Both the position numbers and the translations under genes were made by a program. A stretch of 10,007 nt of DNA from JAFLUQ01 sp964442035. Its GTDB lineage: Bacteria; Bacillota; Clostridia; UMGS1883. The DNA is taken from contig CAYTWZ010000066.1 of the NCBI GenBank assembly GCA_964442035.1, forward strand, positions 1-10,007, given 5' to 3'. Shown here piece by piece: positions 7,940-10,007 of this stretch. The number at the start of each line of letters is the position of its first letter. Positions within the stretch are counted from its first letter, which is position 1. The notes beneath the pieces were generated by a model, which saw only the letters and a program-made list of their open reading frames with translations, made no database searches and was not told the DNA's origin.

Positions 7940-8814
7940 TATTTGAAGAGCTTCCAAAGGGAGAATACATCATACATATGGAAATAGCGGCACAGTCCGA
8001 CACCCTTGTAACAGCGGTGACCAACCATCGGCGGTTTTTGCTAAGGAATATGCCCATGAAAAAAGGCGAGGTCTTCTCGGGGGACTTCGCCTCTGCCGTG
8101 AGAGATGCGGACTTCCAGAAGCGGCCAAATTACCGGGACAGCTTTGTTGAAGTTAAGGTAAGCGGAGATTGCCAATTTAAAGCTGACATAACCCCATCAC
8201 GTCTGCCGACAGTATATTGCCTTGGTGACTCCACAGTCTGCGACCAAAGCTATGACGGGGGCAGCGAACTTGAAAGGTGCTGCGGCTGGGGACAGACCCT
8301 GGGAATGTTCCTTAAGGATCGCTGTGCAGTGAGCAACCACGCGGAACAGGGAACCCACACCGGGGACTGCCTCGCCTGTCACATCAAGCCGGTTTTGGAG
8401 CAGCTGAAGCCCGGGGATATAATTCTGGCCCAGTTCGGTCACAATGATCAAAAGCAGGAGCGCCTGACGGCTCATGGAGGCTACAGGAAAAACCTGATCA
8501 AAATCGCCTCCCTTGTTAAAGAGCGGGGCGGCCGGTGCATACTCTGTACGCCCATAAACCGACTTATATATGTGAACGGCCGGCTTAACTCCTACCTTGA
8601 CGGTTATGCCGCTGTGGTAAGGGAAACCTCAGCAGAGCTTGGACTGAACTGCATTGACCTACACGCTTTCACCAGCGCCGCATATGAAAGACTTGGTAAG
8701 GCTGCGGAGAATCTGTTCTATCACTCGAAGGACGGGCTGGACCGCACTCACCCCAATGACAACGGCGGAGCATTTATCGGCGAATATACCGCCGGGGAAA
8801 TAATAAAGCTGTAA
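7936..8814 (+). CDS. Cytoplasmic SGNH/GDSL esterase, CE12-like (rhamnogalacturonan acetylesterase type)
   Basis: A 292-residue SGNH hydrolase likely to remove acetyl groups from imported RG-I oligosaccharides. The catalytic blocks are complete: GDST with nucleophile Ser99, Gly in NHAEQGTHTGD, GHND (168-171) and Asp269-x-x-His272 in DRTHPN. Residues 1-90 form a short beta-rich domain (KGEYIIHMEIA..., HRRFLLRNM..., DSFVEVKVSG) like the galactose-binding-type domain that precedes many esterases of this group, and comparable to the module before the second SGNH domain of the upstream protein. There is no signal peptide. The start ATG overlaps the previous stop in an ATGA arrangement, with GGAGA at 7924-7928 upstream, indicating translational coupling. 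The domain starts somewhat abruptly, so the N-terminus may be slightly shortened compared with secreted relatives. Family assignment is firm, acetyl-RG specificity is inferred from neighbours. Confidence 0.88.
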   Translation: MIFEELPKGEYIIHMEIAAQSDTLVTAVTNHRRFLLRNMPMKKGEVFSGDFASAVRDADFQKRPNYRDSFVEVKVSGDCQFKADITPSRLPTVYCLGDSTVCDQSYDGGSELERCCGWGQTLGMFLKDRCAVSNHAEQGTHTGDCLACHIKPVLEQLKPGDIILAQFGHNDQKQERLTAHGGYRKNLIKIASLVKERGGRCILCTPINRLIYVNGRLNSYLDGYAAVVRETSAELGLNCIDLHAFTSAAYERLGKAAENLFYHSKDGLDRTHPNDNGGAFIGEYTAGEIIKL

Positions 8815-8844
8815 AAAACACAAAAGGGACTGTTTTCACAGCTT
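8806..8844 (+). terminator. Imperfect hairpin overlapping the last stop codon of the operon
   Basis: AAGCTGT (8806-8812) plus AAAACA (8815-8820) pair with TGTTTT (8831-8836) plus ACAGCTT (8838-8844), leaving a small internal bulge and a 10-base loop. It contains the TAA stop (8812-8814) and has no T-run after it, so it is more likely an mRNA 3'-end stabiliser or accessory hairpin than a terminator by itself. Confidence 0.4.
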
Positions 8845-8853
8845 CTCAGAGTA

Positions 8854-8892
8854 ATGACGAAAACCCGCATTTTTAAGGCGGGTTTTCGTCAT
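8854..8892. terminator. Bidirectional intrinsic terminator between convergent genes
   Basis: A perfect 15-bp stem, 8854-8868 against 8878-8892, with a 9-base loop. The core is AAAACCCGC/GCGGGTTTT, the A-tract, GC stem, T-tract layout that works in both directions. It lies 39 bp after the esterase stop and 79 bp beyond the stop of the minus-strand regulator, so it plausibly ends both transcripts. Confidence 0.88.
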
Positions 8893-8971
8893 ATAAATCA
8901 GTTTTTAGTTAAATTATACACCTTTTTGCAAGATTAAGCAGTAGTTTTTTAATATCTCAAAGATTTTAGCT
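8893..8971. other. AT-rich spacer between terminator and regulator gene
   Basis: About 80 bp of AT-rich DNA with no gene or convincing repeat. It marks the visible change from the GC-richer pectin operon to the more AT-rich regulator/surface-protein unit. Confidence 0.5.
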
Positions 8972-9280
8972 TCACAGTTCGGAAATTATTTCAATAATTT
9001 TCATTGTGGCGTATTGTTTTTCCGGTGTCAGGTTTTTAAACGCCGAAAGCACCTTTTTATCCTGATAAATGCCGGTTTTTCCGAAATAAAGCTCTTCCTC
9101 GGGGATACCCAAAACGTTGCAGATTCTTTCAAAAAGCTGAAAGCTTGCGCTGACGCTTCCACGCTCTACACGGCTGGTGTATTCAACGGAAATGTCCAGC
9201 CTTTCCGCAAGCTCCTCCTGAGTCATATTCAGTTCTTTGCGTTTGGATTTAATGCGCTGTCCGATAGCTTTGAAATTCAT
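8972..9280 (-). CDS. XRE-family helix-turn-helix transcriptional regulator
   Basis: A 102-residue protein with an N-terminal Cro/C1-type HTH at about residues 5-60 (IGQRIKSKRKELNMTQEELAERLDISVEYTSRVERGSVSAS split over the usual five helices; the TQEELAERLDIS part is the classic turn and VEYTSRVERG the recognition helix). The family's usual 'LGIPEEELYF' hydrophobic end follows, then about 35 residues ending in a helix (TPEKQYATMKIIEIISEL) that may mediate dimerisation. The start is set by GGAGGTG (9286-9292 on the minus strand). It is divergent from a secreted stalk-domain protein, and palindromes overlap both promoters, so autoregulation and control of that neighbour are likely. A role in the pectin operon is not supported: they are convergent and separated by a terminator. 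Confidence 0.92.
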   Translation of the reverse strand: MNFKAIGQRIKSKRKELNMTQEELAERLDISVEYTSRVERGSVSASFQLFERICNVLGIPEEELYFGKTGIYQDKKVLSAFKNLTPEKQYATMKIIEIISEL

Positions 9281-9303
9281 TTCAGCACCTCCGTCTTTGA
9301 TTT

Positions 9304-9332
9304 ATTTTATCAATATTGAAAAATAATGTTAA
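9304..9332 (-). promoter_or_regulatory. Promoter of the XRE regulator
   Basis: On the minus strand, TTAACA (plus 9327-9332) and TAAAAT (plus 9304-9309) are -35 and -10 hexamers, each 5/6 to consensus, with a 17-bp spacer (9310-9326). The palindrome TCAATATTGA lies inside the spacer directly next to the -10, so a bound repressor would block this promoter. Predicted from consensus only. Confidence 0.65.
9310..9319. promoter_or_regulatory. Palindromic operator copy 1 (TCAATATTGA)
   Basis: Perfect 10-bp palindrome in the spacer of the regulator's promoter. An identical copy occurs at 9345-9354, 35 bp away centre to centre. This is the expected layout for a self-repressing XRE protein. Confidence 0.65.
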
Positions 9333-9370
9333 TGATTTTAAAAATCAATATTGACAAAATAAATCATTAA
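9329..9370. promoter_or_regulatory. Extended dyad operator containing palindrome copy 2
   Basis: TCAATATTGA (9345-9354) is flanked at equal 6-bp distances by TTAATGATTT (9329-9338) and its exact reverse complement AAATCATTAA (9361-9370). All three elements share one centre, between 9349 and 9350. The inner palindrome includes the first four bases of the -35 box of the plus-strand promoter. Nested symmetry suggests a dimer, or two dimers, of the adjacent XRE protein binding here. Confidence 0.65.
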
Positions 9371-9379
9371 TGTTATACT
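9351..9379 (+). promoter_or_regulatory. Strong promoter of the secreted stalk-domain protein
   Basis: TTGACA (9351-9356) matches the -35 consensus fully. TATACT (9374-9379) is the -10, spaced by 17 bp, with an extended TG at 9371-9372. The operator overlaps the -35 box. A start point near 9386 would give a short leader with GGAGG at 9401-9405 before ATG 9413. Confidence 0.82.
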
Positions 9380-9412
9380 ATGCATATAAAATGATTTTTA
9401 GGAGGATTTTGT

Positions 9413-10007
9413 ATGAAAAAACTGTTGTGTTTGCTCTCAATTTTAGTGCTTATCGCGGGCTCTTTGCCCATAAGCGCCGCCGACGGGGAAGTTAGCGTCA
9501 CCGTCAACGGAAAGTATGTTATTTTTGACCAGCCGCCGATTGTCGAAAGCGGACGTACTCTTGTTCCCATGCGGGCAATTTTTGAGGCTCTGGGGTACGA
9601 AGTTATTTGGGATGACGGGATGATTGACGTATACAACAGCGATGGGGATAATGTTATGACATTGTGGGTTGACAACAAATACATGTGGACTGAGAATACC
9701 GACGTCACGCTTGACGTTGCGCCGAAAATTGTCAACAACCGCACCCTCGTTCCTGTTCGGGCAATAAGCGAAAGCATCGGTGCGGATGTGCAGTGGGATA
9801 ACAGCACAAGAACGGTTATTATTAAGTATACCGATTCCGACAATTTCCAAAAAGAATGTAAACACAGGAATACCCATGAGGTTTGTGAGATAGACATTGA
9901 GCGTTATGAGCAAAACGGCTCGGACAAAACTCACGACATTCTTTTGAGATATGACGAAGAATGTCTTGACTGCAACGAAACAATCAGCTCTGAGTTCAGG
10001 TTTTACC
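9413..10007 (+). CDS. Secreted protein with copper-amine-oxidase-N-like stalk domain and Cys/His cluster (3' end beyond window)
   Basis: The frame is open from ATG 9413 to the window end (198 codons seen, no stop). Residues 1-23 are a signal peptide (MKKLLCLLSILVLIAGSLPISAA). Residues about 26-139 form a stalk domain of two half repeats, with GRTLVPMRAIFEALGYEV and NRTLVPVRAISESIGADV as signatures, ending in a TRTVIIKY strand. This domain is not an oxidase; it is a recurrent surface/cell-wall-associated module in Clostridia. After it come Cys149, His151, His155, Cys158, His174, Cys184 and Cys187, the last two as C-x2-C, which look like a small metal-binding or disulfide module. The start has GGAGG at 9401-9405. 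Expression is probably controlled by the divergent XRE regulator through operators over its promoter. The function is unknown and the C-terminus is not visible. Confidence 0.85.
   Translation, partial: MKKLLCLLSILVLIAGSLPISAADGEVSVTVNGKYVIFDQPPIVESGRTLVPMRAIFEALGYEVIWDDGMIDVYNSDGDNVMTLWVDNKYMWTENTDVTLDVAPKIVNNRTLVPVRAISESIGADVQWDNSTRTVIIKYTDSDNFQKECKHRNTHEVCEIDIERYEQNGSDKTHDILLRYDEECLDCNETISSEFRFY

Noticed and set aside
9443..9934. Minus-strand open frames (163 and 174 codons) over the secreted stalk-domain gene
   Set aside because: The plus strand has promoter, ribosome binding site, signal peptide and domain signatures; the minus frames have none.
1..10007. CRISPR array, tRNA/rRNA genes, transposase or phage genes
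   Set aside because: No regularly spaced repeats, no cloverleaf or rRNA sequence, and no such protein motifs were seen on either strand.

Overview
The window reads as part of a pectin-degrading, low-GC Gram-positive genome, most likely a gut- or rumen-type member of the Clostridia. This is inferred from strong GGAGG-type ribosome binding sites, Firmicutes-style signal peptides, two secreted proteins with the copper-amine-oxidase-N-like ('stalk') domain common in clostridial surface proteins, and YesW-type pectin lyase sequence. No rRNA or housekeeping gene is present, so species cannot be assigned.

Bases 1-271 hold no gene I can support: a short GC-rich tip with a small hairpin at the window edge, then an AT-rich leader. 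Bases 272-8814 form one tightly packed plus-strand operon for breaking down the rhamnogalacturonan I (RG-I) backbone of pectin. It contains (i) a two-domain GH105 unsaturated rhamnogalacturonyl hydrolase without signal peptide; (ii) a signal-less, eight-repeat FG-GAP/VCBS-type beta-propeller that resembles the fold of rhamnogalacturonan lyases but is not clearly assignable; (iii) a secreted 1539-residue enzyme that joins a PL11 rhamnogalacturonan lyase, a stalk domain, a CE12-like acetylesterase and a second SGNH esterase; and (iv) a signal-less SGNH esterase. Genes overlap by 10 bp (i/ii), are separated by 19 bp (ii/iii) and overlap by 4 bp (iii/iv). The inferred logic is that the secreted enzyme deacetylates and cleaves RG-I outside the cell, oligosaccharides are imported by a transporter not in this window, and the cytoplasmic proteins finish deacetylation and remove the unsaturated galacturonyl residue.

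The operon ends in an imperfect hairpin overlapping the last stop codon, followed by a 15-bp perfect-stem terminator that also serves the convergent gene downstream. Bases 8972-10007 are a separate, more AT-rich unit: an XRE-family regulator on the minus strand and, divergently, a secreted stalk-domain protein cut by the window end. Their 132-bp intergenic region has two good sigma-A-type promoters. Each is overlapped by the same perfect palindrome TCAATATTGA, and one copy sits at the exact centre of a larger dyad. This looks like an autoregulated repressor/operator switch controlling a surface protein, and is the cleanest regulatory signal in the window.
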